Below are positions 34,600 through 45,094 of a DNA stretch of 64,000 nt, in pieces. Position 1 is the first letter of the stretch; each line of letters begins with the position of its first letter. This DNA comes from Nomia melanderi (lineage: Eukaryota; Arthropoda; Insecta; Hymenoptera; Halictidae), in NCBI RefSeq assembly GCF_051020985.1, contig NC_135009.1, positions 15,508,606 through 15,572,605 on the forward strand, given 5' to 3'. The position numbers were made by a program, and so were the translations under genes. The notes below the pieces were generated by a model. The model saw only the letters and a program-made list of their open reading frames with translations. It made no database searches and was not told the DNA's origin.

Positions 34600-35000
34600 A
34601 ATCTGAATTATCGAATTCTTGGGTTCTAGAATCTAAATTTTCTAATTCTTAGGTTCTAGAATCTAAATTATTGAATTCTTAGGTTTTAGATTCTAAATTA
34701 TCAAATTTTTAGATTCTAGATTCTAAATTATTGAATTCTTGGGTTCTAAAATTTAAATGATCGAATTTTTAGATTCTAGATTATAAATTATTGAATTCTT
34801 AGGTACTAGAATCTAAATTATCAAATTCTTAGGTTCTATATTCTAAATTATTGAATTCTTAGGTTCTGGAATCTAAATTTTCTGATTCTTAGGTTCTAGA
34901 ATCTAAATGATCGAATTCTTAGATTCTAGAATCTAAATTATCGAATTCTTAGGTTCTAGATTCTAAATTATCGAATTCTTAGGTTCTAGATTCTAAATTA
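34600..35000. repeat. 30-bp minisatellite, about 13 copies
   Basis: The unit is ATCGAATTCTTAGGTTCTAG plus AATCTAAATT with substitutions but almost no length variation. Two copies fill each 60 bases throughout. The unit contains the palindromes GAATTC and TTCTAGAA. Confidence 0.9.
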
Positions 35001-36376
35001 CTCTTAGTTTCCAAAGAAAGAGAACTGTGATCTCCCGCTACTCGAGCATTCCAATAATTCCCTTGCGACTCCGACGAAGAATCCTAGATCAACGAACCGC
35101 CCGCTGAACTTTACCAGCATCGACAAACGTCGGTTTCGATCGACGCCACTACACAAACGTACAATCATCCGAAGCACACGTCTAAACGAATCTCCAAGGT
35201 CCAGCCGAACATCGACGTTCCCCCGAAAACAAGAACGAGCCCCGCGATAAATATCCGCAAAGCTAACGCGAACGTATTCATTTCCTTTCTCGCTCCGCGT
35301 GCCAAACATCCGATACCCTCTAATTTCCTTCGCATCGATCTCGCCCGAAAACGCTGAAAAATAGAAGCGACGGGGTCCCAGGAGCTGTCTACTCGCGAAA
35401 CACCGCGATCTCGTCGGGCGGTGGAATATAGATCAACGGGGAGATAACGATCCGTCGTCTGTTTGGATAAAATATGAGGACAGCGGTGCGCGCGAAGTCG
35501 ATGCAATCTGCATCCGCGTGTACGCGAAGCCGCCACCCGCTCGCTCGCCCGCTCGCCCGGGAATACGCGCGCGCGTGTTCCGTTCGAGTGTGTGCGGTTC
35601 GCGTGTGTGCACGATAAACAACTGGAACGCGTGACGCACGCGAAATCCGAAATTCATTTAGCCCGTGGAGCGCGCCGAGCGGCGTGTCGATACGCGCTAG
35701 GCGAGGCGCGGAGTTTCTCTCGCGTGCATCGATGCACATTTACGAGACGACCTCTCTCTATCGCTCGCTCGCTCGCTCTTTGCCTCTACCCGGCTCGTCG
35801 CGATGTACGGGCGCGTACCGACGTTGATTCGATTTCCCCGCGCTAAACGGGCAAATCGTTTCCCCGCAGTCTCTCCTCGTTTAAGGCGGATTCACGCGAG
35901 ACTGCAACGCCGGTTCGAACGGGGTCCGCGCATCGATTCGACGGACGCGCTGCGTGCTGCTCGGGAGAAGAGGCCTGAAAGGAATGCGGGTTTTCTATGC
36001 TAACGCGGCGATTCGGCGTTAATTCGGTGTCGATTCGCTGTTGATTCTGTACGGTTTTTCCAGAACGAGTCAGAGCGGATCTTGTAGATCACTGAACGGA
36101 GGACGGATGAACGTTTGGAACAGAGTGGATGTTTCCGGGTGACCTGGGCTCAGTGGCTAGGAATTTTGGGTAGGGTAACGAATGAGTGAGTGAGTGAGTG
36201 TAAAGGGGGATGGAAGAAAAGGGAAGACGAGGACAGGGAACGTTTTCTGATTAGTCAGCAAGTTACATTGAGACAAAGTGTTTAGATTTTTCTTATCGTT
36301 ACCAAGTGAATATAATAATAACCACTATATATGTATATTCGGTTGATTGACATTCGGAAAACGCGGGAGCGCTCTC
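35001..36376. other. CpG-rich block, possible minus-strand promoter region
   Basis: 35440-36000 is very CpG-rich with (CGCT)n at about 35760-35778 and (GAGT)n at about 36183-36200. On the minus strand, an ATG at 35281 opens a 39-codon frame ending at 35165. Its residues 3-24 are hydrophobic, like a signal peptide, but no donor or second exon could be supported. Confidence 0.3.
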
Positions 36377-36500
36377 TTAACGCTTAGCACTCGAGAGTCT
36401 TATATATAATATTCAGCTTCGTATGATGCGTCAATACGTGGAATATTGAAATAAAATAACTTTCCTCTTGAATTCATATATGTTGTCTCATTTACATATA
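36377..36500. mobile_element. Truncated family A element
   Basis: It starts TTAACGCTTAGCACTCGAGAG, then short-type A sequence (TGATGCGTCAATACGTGGAA). It breaks off near 36500 without a right terminus. Confidence 0.6.
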
Positions 36501-38330
36501 AATGATATTGTAAAACTAGACGGTGCGACATCCAGCGCCGCGAGAGGAGCAAGCTCGAGTCAACGTCGCGCGAGTAAGATACTTCGTGTCGGCGCGAAAG
36601 CAGTGTTCCAACCGGACGACTCGGAGCGACCCCGAAACGCGGGAATTTACGATCAGCGCCGGGACAATGTCGTCGCCGCGCCGATGTCCGTCCCTCAGCC
36701 GGTCCGCCGGTGAAATGGACAACGTTTCGCCGTAATTGCGCTGCAAACGGATGGAGAGCACGAGTACGCGAGCGTTAAACGCCGCGGCTGCGGCGGCGGC
36801 GGCGGCGGAGGGCGGAGGGATGGGAAACGAAGTGGTCGTGATCACGCAATGGTCAAAGCGAAGTCGATTCGCATTCCGGGGCCAGGATCACACCTGTTCG
36901 CGCACCCATTCGGCTCGAGTCCCGCTAATGGGTTCCCGTATCCACTCGACCAAGGAAACGTTCCACGGGTGAATTCTCTTTTCCGCGAACCCTGATTCGC
37001 CGAGAGCCCTCGGTGCCCTTAGGCGGCGCCCTCGAATAGAAACCGATCCGCGCCAGTGTATTAAGCCGGTCGATCGATTATCTCTCAACTGCGACCGCTC
37101 GTTAACCCTTCCGCCACTGGAGAGACGTTCGGGTTTTACGTGTACGATACTAGACGAGGTACGTGTCCCGAAGTTTTCGTGCTTTTGTATTATTACTGTT
37201 GGGATCCGGGTGAACGACGCGAAGTCCGATTCGTTGATAATAATTATATTTCGGCGTTTCGACGTATTCTCCAGATGTAACGCATCGAACGACGCGAAGA
37301 CAATTTCGGACAGACCGTTAACAGGGTTGAAGGAATAACTATGTATTATCCTAGAGATTCCAATTCTTATATACTAAGCTTTTCGCTAAGGAGGGGATGT
37401 CGGTGACCCTTGGTACCCGATGACTCGTTATAGGCGAGCAGCGTCGCACCTGCTCCTGGACCAGACAGGAAGTCTGTTAGAGTTTTTGGAAAGGTAACTC
37501 GGCGCTACTAACAGTCTACTTCCATGGGACTCGTCATCCCCGGGAAGCAACGCCGGTAAGGCTACGGCCTCGGCTGATCGAGCTTAATCTCGATCCCACG
37601 CCCATGGGGGCTCTCCTTGGTAAGCCTTCGCGGCAGGAACTTGGAGGATAATCGGACTTCCCTGTACCGTTCTTCGCTACTTTTCGCGACGGCGCGCCTG
37701 ACCGTACTTCGCGCATTCGAGTCGCGACTCCTCCCGCGTCTGAACTCTTATTCGGTGAATTCAATCTGACGATCCGGCAGCGTGTTCCCCGAATTCCCCC
37801 GGTTTCTCGGGGCAAAACGCTCTCGCTCCTCGCCGTTCCCGTTCGCGCGCCGTTAATATCCGAAATTTCTTGCGAGCGGACGACGAGTTTTCGAAGGAAG
37901 TCGTTAGCGGTGTTCCCGGCGACGCTTCCGCCTACCTTCGAAAGTGGGGCGGGCGGTTTTTGTTCCGAAGCAACGACTTCCCCCGCGCGATAAGCGTAAT
38001 GCATTGCGGCGGCGGCGATACGCCGCGACGCGGGGAGCCCGCCGATGCGTGCGCGCATAAATCGGTTAACGCGGCCGCATAAATCCTCCTTCGCGACCAC
38101 CGGCGAAGAACAAACCCGGCTGGCTGAATAATAACCGGCGGCGTTTCCGTGCGGCTTCCGTTCGATCCGGCGATCCGCCGATGAGACCGAGGCGCTACGG
38201 CCCGTCGGACCGTAATCGCCACGTGATCATTGCTCCTAATTATAACGAGCCTTCCGTGCTACTTTTCTTGTATCGCGGAATACAATTTGCAGCGTTCTTC
38301 GTGGTACAGTATCGCGGTATTATAAGATTA
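36501..38330. other. GC-rich block with a GCG microsatellite and an imperfect hairpin
   Basis: An (GCG)n tract lies at about 36783-36813; it reads poly-Ala in two frames on opposite strands, so I do not call a gene. An imperfect inverted repeat spans 37393-37541. A 188-codon minus frame (37534-38100) has no domain. Confidence 0.4.
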
Positions 38331-38642
38331 ACGCTAAAACTACCGTATAAATGATCTTAACGATAAATCGTTTCATTTGAATAATATGATGAATGTCTAA
38401 AGAAACTGACGATAATCTATTGTTACAATTAGTAATAGATTTCTATAGCTTTATTCAGTTTTATGTAGTACTACACCTTTTTATATAGTTTTATATAGTT
38501 TTATACAGTTTTATATAGTTTTATACAGTTCCATATAATTTTATATAGTTTTCTACAGTTCTATTCAGTTTTATATAGCTTCATGATTCAGCTTCATACG
38601 TTGAAGTTTTCGTAAGTTTCGAAGAATCCTCCGCAAAGGGTT
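38331..38642. mobile_element. E-like fragment, ATATAGTTTT simple repeat and F end
   Basis: It begins TTAACGCTAAAACTACCG, continues with the E core to about 38440, and passes into (TATAGTTTTA)n at about 38446-38585. It ends with the F right terminus, GAATCCTCCGCAAAGGGTTAA. Confidence 0.55.
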
Positions 38643-39814
38643 AAACGATCGGCTTCCGACCTGTCCAAAGGAATTCCAAGACACGTGTCCTGTTCCCTGG
38701 ACGATCGAGTTCTACGAATTGAATGCCACTCGCGACAATACTCGTCGGATCGACGTCCTCGGCGAAATGCGCGCCGTTTCACGGGGACCGGCGAGCCGGT
38801 GAGTACGTAATCGCCGCTTTATCGCCGGACACTCTCGGTTGAAACAGGTGCTAAACGAATTTGCACCGACGCTCGCGCCGGGGGCCGAGCCATTAAAGTC
38901 GAGTACGTATTTCTGCAGTCGGGGAACAACGCGATCCCACGAGCGAGTTTGCGAAGTCTCGTTTGTCAACGTCGCCGGCTCGTCTCGCGGACGACGCGGA
39001 CAGTACGCTCTCTCGCGTCTTCGCCGCCGTTCCTCCGACGAAGATCGAGAACGCGTTCGGACTAAGCTGCGAAAGCCTGACGATAAATATAATAGTAGTC
39101 TCGATGCTTTCAGATTCTAATCTATTCTAATCTATTCTAATGTTTTGAGCATTGATGTTCGAGACAGATATAATAGTTTGTGCAAGATCATTCGATGGGT
39201 GACGTTGCAATCATTTGACTTGGCGAAGATAAGTTACAGAATTTCAAAATTAATTCTAATCTATTCTAATCTATTGAAATCCTGAAACTCCCTAACAACA
39301 TCAACAGGGACACAGGATATCAATTGAACCCCATTTGGCACTCCCTCCTCCCGCTTTTTTAATTGTCCAGCTGACCGATTAAAAATGCTTGGTAACCACC
39401 GATCCGGAACACGAACAGGGTCCACATTCAAAGAAAGTCTTCCAAGCCACACACCGGTATCAGTGTGCCTTCAGCCCCCTGAAGCCAGCTGCAACGCCGG
39501 CGAAACGTTGGGAAAATATTCCCATTGGACACGGCTCTCACCCGAAAGCCAAAAATGAATGTAATAACAAGTCTATTCCGTTAAGCCAGGCAGTGGCGAA
39601 CGAAACGTCGAGAGAGGTGGAAGCTTCAAGGGAAACCGGCGTAACCGGAGAGACCCAGGGTTCCGCGAGTATCGAGATTTCCTCCGCGAGGAACGATGAA
39701 CGATGACGAATCGAGGGGAACAGAGGAACATGGCCGGATGTCGTCGCAGCTAGCTAGCTAGCCGAGGCAAATGGAATTAAGTGCGAATAACCGAGGGCGC
39801 AAATAGTTACTTTT
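38643..39814. other. GC-rich block with possible retroelement 3' sequence
   Basis: 38650-39110 is CpG-rich without a recognisable exon. The pair of (TCTAATCTAT)n patches at 39113-39142 and 39253-39278 frames a short interval. 39280-39620 differs in texture and contains a hammerhead-like motif at 39479-39530. Confidence 0.35.
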
Positions 39815-40070
39815 GAATTTCAAGTAACTCGTCGTCGTCGTCGTCGCCGCCGTCATCGTCGCCGCCGCCGTCGTCGTCGTGGCAGTCGTCTTCTCTCGAG
39901 AGTTCGCGGAGGTCGTTCTCGAGCATATTTGTCTTCAGGCTCGTCAAGGGGAGCCAGGCCAAAGCGGAGTGAAGAACTCGCCGGAGATCCTCCTTTTTCT
40001 GCTTCTCGAGCACGTTACTTTCCCGGCCGGGTACGTCATCGGGCTCGAGGAGCGTGCCCTCGTCCGCGAA
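39815..40070 (-). other. Open, protein-like frame of uncertain strand with a GAC/GTC repeat
   Basis: The minus strand is open for 84 codons from 40070 to a stop at 39815. It would encode a Glu/Lys/Leu-rich helix followed by an Asp/Gly run from the (GTC)n tract at 39829-39880. The plus strand is open in the same codon phase and gives a hydrophobic mirror image, with a fair acceptor (GTGGCAG, ending 39885) and a strong donor (GTACGT at 40031). Third-position GC favours the minus strand, but I cannot decide whether either is coding. Confidence 0.25.
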
Positions 40071-40190
40071 TCAAATGCAAATGTCACGCGGAACTCCGCC
40101 GGCGCTCCTTTAATTATCTACTTTGCACCCTTTCGTCGCGATACTTCGAACGCTCTAATCCGCGCGCTGTAATCGCCGGCCTAAGGTCGC

Positions 40191-40859
40191 GACGCTCCTA
40201 ACGAGGGAGCTTCACGCTGTCGCGACGATAATAGGAATATTGTAACGAAACCGATGAAAGTGTGGCGGAAACAGCGGAGACACTGTGTCATTCGTCACTC
40301 GTGTTCCCGAATTCTACGTGTTAGAACGAAACGTAACTTAGTTACCGCAGTATTGAGAAATATAAAAATCAATTCGAATCGACTATCTATTTAACCCTTT
40401 CTGGACGAAGATTCTTCGAAACATACGAAGCTAAAATATATATCAATTGCTTGAATGATAGAAAAAAAGAAAACGTGCGATCTCTTGCTATTCGACTAAT
40501 TAGATCATTTGTCCACGACTTAGTCTTCGAACTCTGAGCGTTTCATCTCATTAAAATGCCGGCATCCGTCCGCAAAGGCTTAAAATATATTACATAACAA
40601 TATATCTGAGTTTTATGTATAGCAATATAGGTTGACCCCAGTGAAAATTGCCATCGCGCAATTCAGTTTTCCGATAATTAGCCGAAAATTAACGAAACGC
40701 AACGCTAGCGTTGCGCGTGTCTCGCTGTCGCGACGATGACAGGAGTATTGCAATGAAACCAATGAGAGTGTTTTACGTCGCGCACCGGTAACGAGAAATC
40801 TCGTTTTTCTATAGACACTTAGCTATGCAACTTAGTTACCACAGTATTGAAAAATATAA
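40191..40859. mobile_element. Duplicated G-element region with F inserted
   Basis: GCTGTCGCGACGATRAYAGGA recurs at about 40217 and 40725, followed in both by G-type sequence (CTTAGTTACCRCAGTATTGA). The first G copy carries the F insertion. The second is broken by the LTR-like insert at 40860. Confidence 0.6.
40391..40583. mobile_element. Family F element nested in G
   Basis: It starts TTAACCCTTTCTGGACG, with the palindrome GAAGATTCTTC, and ends GTCCGCAAAGGCTTAA, 193 bp. G sequence resumes (AATATATTACATAACA) exactly after the TTAA. It occupies the same G target site as B at 3031. Confidence 0.8.
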
Positions 40860-41333
40860 TGTAGACGGTTCGCCCTTCTGCGTGTCAATACTTGGGCGCC
40901 TGAGAGATCCAGGCCCATTGACTAATTTATGACCAAGGGGACCACCAGGACCTGGGTCACGTACGCCCTCGTCCGAAGAGTTTTCCTTTTTAGAAGAGCA
41001 ACCGAGGAAAAGCAGTTAGTCGCCGTTCGTTAGAGCCGCATCGCGTAATAAATATATTTAACTCCTCTGCCTATGATCTCTTTCTCAACTCCGATCGATA
41101 CGGCTACTTCGTCGTTAATAATTTATTGGAAAAAGAGAAAAATTCTAGGCACATGTTACGCCTATATTTCCTTTCAAGTGTAATACTTGATTACAGAGGA
41201 ATGCTATTCATTTTGAATTCGAATGAACTGAGTGATACATTTGTTGAATCATATTGAAGATCTTCACGAGTCTCACTCGTAGTTGTAGGACAAGGGGTTA
41301 ACCTGGCTACGGAGTTTTTATTGTAGCCCTACG
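40860..41333. mobile_element. Candidate solo LTR (with D inserted)
   Basis: The insert begins TGTAGACGG and ends CCCTACG, so the ends pair as TGTAG/CTAC(A) with one substitution. It is flanked by the direct repeat ATAA (40856-40859 and 41334-41337). Family G sequence is continuous across the removed insert. AATAAA sits at about 41049. Net of the D insertion it is about 290 bp. This fits a solo long terminal repeat; the superfamily is not determined. Confidence 0.5.
41115..41301. mobile_element. Family D element nested in the LTR-like insert
   Basis: It starts TTAATAATTTATTGGAAAAAG and ends TAGGACAAGGGGTTAA, with ACGAGTCTCACTCGT near the right end, 187 bp. It matches the D at 51051-51229 in length and ends. 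Confidence 0.7.
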
Positions 41334-41345
41334 ATAAAATTTCAT

Positions 41346-41842
41346 TCGAATCGATTATCTTGCGCGGCTTCGCAAACGCGCCCTTTCGCTGCGGCGTTAC
41401 ATCTTTTTCCCGGCCCACCGTCCGTCCGTCCGTCCGAACGGACGACAGCCCGCAGCCGAGTGGAAATTGCGATAGCGCGGATTCGACGGTGCCTCCTCCA
41501 GCGGGCGCGCTCGCGGAGGGTTGCCTTCTTCTCTCCAGCGGCTCGATAAGCGGCCGCGCGACGCGGGGACAGCCGCAACCGCATCGATCAGTTTTATTCC
41601 GCGGCACGAACGGGGCTCCCACTTGAAATATGCGACGCGATTTTTCCCTTTGGCCGCCGCGCCGCGGGAAAAAGGAAACTGGAGCTTCTTCGCGCTGATA
41701 AAACGCCGCCGATTTTTCTCGTGTCGCGATAGCCATCGCGTCCGGCCGCGAGGCGCACGCAACGCTCGCGTTACGCTCCGTTCTAACACGGAGAATTCGG
41801 GAATACGAGTCACGAACGACGCGGCGCTCCCGTTGCTTCTGT
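41346..41842. other. GC-rich interval, no gene
   Basis: CpG-rich with (CCGT)n at about 41420-41436. Frames up to 168 codons on both strands have no domains. Confidence 0.4.
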
Positions 41843-41989
41843 TGACCCTTTGCACTCGGCAGGTGGCTGCCAGTCGCCGCTTGATTTCACACAGTGGAAC
41901 CATAGAATGCGATGTTTAACGTTAAACTTTGTGCGATGCCTCGATGCGTGAAACATTGGAACGAAACAGCTTCGCTCCTCAATGCACAG
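41843..41989. mobile_element. Truncated family A element
   Basis: It starts TTGACCCTTTGCACTCGGCAG with GTGGCTGCCAGTCGCC and continues to GAAACATTGGAACGAAAC, then passes into S/T-family sequence without a right terminus. Confidence 0.6.
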
Positions 41990-42100
41990 GCATTCTCGCT
42001 CGCACTCATTCTTAGATTCGCTCTTCTTAAAAATATTGACCTACGCTAAGAATTCCAGATACTACAATAGTTTCTAATGAGATCGGTACATTCTACTCTA

Positions 42101-42351
42101 TCAACCCGTCGCCGCACTTTTAGTTTCAAAGCCCGGAAAGGCAGTTTCTTTGAATTGTTTGGTCCGACTTGTTCAGGTCGTGAAAAATCGTACATAGAAT
42201 TAATTTATGTGTTATTTCGACTGTTACGTAATTCTTGTTCACCGTTGAACATACTATGATTTCCGTTTAGATCGTTTCCACTTTCCCTCGACCGCTTTAC
42301 AGCCTGTCCTTCGCTCGCACTCATTCTCACATTCGCTCTTAAAAATATTAA
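42101..42351. mobile_element. Family S element, left copy
   Basis: It runs from TCAACCCGTCGCCGCAC to ATTCGCTCTTAAAAATATTAA, 251 bp. It aligns with the reverse complement of 43257-43479 at about 80% by eye. It is preceded by partial S (about 41990-42039) and T (42036-42100) ends, giving an alternating S-T-S-T-S array. Confidence 0.65.
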
Positions 42352-43260
42352 CCTACGCCAAGAATTCCAGATACTACAATAGTTTCGTTGAACTTCGATT
42401 TATTCGCGCGGAGGGTATACACCACTCTAGGGGAGTAACCTTTGTCTATGGCTACACCATAGGCTGAACCTTGAACGTGTTGGAACATCTTCAATGCGTC
42501 GCGACAACGTCGGAGTTTCATCTTTCGAACACCCGACGACGATTCGGTCGTTGGAGGAATATGCCGTGTCATTTTAACATTCTTCTTGAAAATACCTCGA
42601 CCCGCGTTAATTCTAGACACTACATCACTGTCCACTTTCGTGTACCTGCAACGCGATAAGTTCAGTCCGCCGGCTCTTTTATTCGCGTCTGATCGCCGGG
42701 GTTCCCGGCTAAACGATCGCAGCGCGGTCCGCGAGTTAAAGAAACCGGGGAGGAGGAAGCGTCTCGCGTCGGTAGACTGTCCGACCACGAACGGCCCAAT
42801 CAACTTCAGCGACGGGGATCGTAAAGTTCTCACGGCACGTAGCGCCGCGTCTCCGTCCGCAGCCTGCCTAGACGAAGAGAGAACAATCGAAGCTTAATTC
42901 CGTTCGGGGACGCCACCATGAATTCCCCCGATCATCCGATGCATCTTGCGGGACCTTTGACTTCCTCGGAAGCGCCGTTCGCGGAGCGCAAAGGAAGAAC
43001 AAGTCGCGCTTGTCCGGGTAGAGACGCGACGCTCCGACGACGCGGTGATTGGGATTTACAAGCTAGCGAAAGTTGCCGTACCTCCGGTCGCGTCGGTTTG
43101 CCTTGCGGCTTTCGGCTCTATCGCCTAACCGGGAAGCCGCGGTCTCCTCCGCCTCGTACTTTTAACTCGCGAGATCGAACGGGAAATTCCTGTTCGCTCC
43201 GAACCGCTCGGCCAATTTCGAAGAAACATTTCTAGTATATAGAATATTTAGCGTAGGTTA
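42348..43260. mobile_element. Family T element, 913 bp, with a 161-codon frame
   Basis: The termini are TTAACCTACGCCAAGAATTC at 42348 and the inverted TTTAGCGTAGGTTAA ending at 43260; the inverted similarity extends about 35 bp. A minus-strand frame starts at 42833 (ATG) and ends at 42348, its TAA formed by the terminal TTAA. The product is basic and not recognised. Part of this frame recurs at 46499-46575, and T ends also occur at 42036 and about 44990, so it is repetitive DNA. The GC-rich centre may be captured host sequence. Confidence 0.5.
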
Positions 43261-43479
43261 AAGCATTTTTAAGAAGAGCGACTGGAGGGCAGGCTGTAAA
43301 ACGGTCGAGGGAAACGATCTAAATGGGAATTGTAGTCTGTTCAACGTTGAACGAAAATTACGTAACAGTCTAACGCATAAATTAATTCTATGCACGATTT
43401 TCCACCTGAACAAGTCGGACCAAACAATTCGAAGAAACCGCGTCTCCGAGCTACTGAAACTGAAAGTGCGATGGGTTAA
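43257..43479. mobile_element. Family S element, inverted copy
   Basis: It ends GAAAGTGCGATGGGTTAA. Its left TTAA is the right end of T. With the left copy it places T between inverted S copies. Confidence 0.65.
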
Positions 43480-44160
43480 TACGTCATCGCGGAAGACAAT
43501 CTCCTAACCGCAGCCTCCGAGGAACACGGCCGAAACGGGGGAAAAGACGCGCGAGCGGGGGGAAAAAGCTGGGAGGGAGTTAATCAAGAGCCGGCTCGCT
43601 CGTCCCGTCTCTCCCGCTAACGAAGGACCGGTTGAACTTGGCAGCGGCGGGCGGAGATAATTGGCCGATATGCAATGTTCCGGCCGGCAAACAGAACCCG
43701 CCAGTCCGCACGGCCGAGCGTTATTTCAAATACTAATTAGTAGGGGTGGCGCGCGAGGGAATCGTGGCGCGATCAACAGGCTAGGCGGTAGGCAGGCAGG
43801 TTCGTAACGAAGCTGCCGGCCTCAATTATGCATGTAAATCCCACACACGGAACTGCCTGCCCGCCGACGGCTCTCCGCGCGCGCTTCTAATCCTCGGCCG
43901 CCCCTTTTGTCCCGGGAGCTCTTTCTCCGCGGAAGACCGCCGCCGCTGACGGTGCTCCCGGGTCGAGAGGCGAGCATTCTGTCTTCCTTTCTTACCGCGT
44001 GTTATTTATGAAAGCGGACAGAGGACGGGACGGCTAACCACCCCGTTGAAATTTGAAAGTTTAACGCGCCGCGTTCCGCAGCGTCGGAGCCACTGCTAGA
44101 CGTTGCAGGGGTTAGCCTCAACGCGTTCGACCCGGTGGTCCACTGGCATTACTATTATAG
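43480..44160. other. GC-rich block, no gene recognised
   Basis: CpG-rich with scattered AT-rich motifs such as ACTAATTAGTA and ATTATGCATGTAAAT. These could be regulatory sites but are not beyond chance. A family B-like end (CAACGCGTTCGACCCGGTGGTCC) lies at about 44120. Confidence 0.35.
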
Positions 44161-44620
44161 TGATGTGCCCCCAAGTTTATAGTGGGGATACTATTATTAT
44201 AGATATTGAAAAGGTGGATCTTCGGTGAAAAGGGAATTAGGAATAAATATATGTATTTAATGAGATAAGGAAACTTAGCCCTTTGCACTCGAAAGCTGCC
44301 TCTCGGTCATCGTTTGATTCGATATAGCAGAATTACGAAGTATTATATATATAGTGTTTACTATTGTTATAGACATTGAAAAGGTGGATCTTCGGTGAAA
44401 AGGGAATTAGGAATAAATATATGTATTTAATGAGATAAAGAAACTTAGCCCTTTGCACTCGAAAGCTGCCTCTCGGTCATCGTTCGATTCGATATAGCAG
44501 AATTACGAAGTATTATATATATAGTGTTTACTATTGTTATAGATATTGAAAAGGTGGATCTTCAGTAAAAGGAGAATTAGGAATAAATATATGTATTTAA
44601 TGAGATAAGGAAACAATATG
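44161..44620. repeat. 170-bp tandem repeat containing a family A end
   Basis: AAGGTGGATCTTC recurs at 44211, 44381 and 44551, exactly 170 bp apart. The first two units include TTAGCCCTTTGCACTCGAAAG plus CTGCCTCTCGGTCATCG, an A-type left end with TTAG for TTAA. The unit probably arose by amplification after an A insertion. Confidence 0.85.
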
Positions 44621-44720
44621 GACGACACGTAGAAATACAACTTACCACGAAGGCCAACACACGACTCTCTAACACGCACAAGAATGTTCTCCGCTGTCTC
44701 TCGCCAAAATGTTCCTCTCG
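44545..44720. repeat. Dispersed repeat N, copy 2 (inverted)
   Basis: The last tandem unit continues into sequence matching the reverse complement of 25945-26085 (GGCCAACACACGACTCTC, ATATGTATTTAATGAGATAAGG). The two loci are 18.6 kb apart. Confidence 0.55.
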
Positions 44721-44979
44721 CACGTATTCCCACTCGCTTTTAACACGCACCCCCGTTCGCTCTGTCTTCCTCACCCTTGCACCCTTCTCGCTCGCGTCTT
44801 TCGTCCATGGTCAAAATTCACGCAGTCGCGTACACGCTTTTCTCGCGGTCCTCGCATTCTTTCGGCCACTCGAGATTTTCTAAACGCACTCACGCTATTT
44901 TCCAAACATCCCGGCGCCGGTCCGTCGCGATACGACCTGGTCGCCCTTACGCACGCGCAACGAACCATTCATCCTACAA

Positions 44980-45025
44980 TACTTTAACCTGCGCTAAATA
45001 ATTCTAGATGCTACAATATATTTAT
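44980..45025. mobile_element. Family T end fragment
   Basis: TTAACCTGCGCTAAATAATTC followed by TAGATGCTACAATAT matches the T terminus at 42348. No partner end was found nearby. Confidence 0.5.
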
Positions 45026-45094
45026 CGATATATATTCGGAGACGCGGGAGGTCGCGAGAATCGTAGCGACGTTTCGGAAATTCGAAGTACGCGC

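Noticed and set aside
34600..35000. CRISPR-like array (regular 30-bp repeats)
   Set aside because: There are no unique spacers; the whole 30-bp unit repeats, and the genome is eukaryotic.
35165..35281. Signal-peptide-like 39-codon minus-strand frame as a secreted-protein gene
   Set aside because: The hydrophobic start is suggestive, but the frame stops after 39 codons with no convincing donor before the stop, so a gene could not be supported.
36736..36972. Poly-alanine protein at the GCG tract
   Set aside because: Opposite-strand frames also give poly-Ala from the same microsatellite, and neither has splice signals or a known domain.
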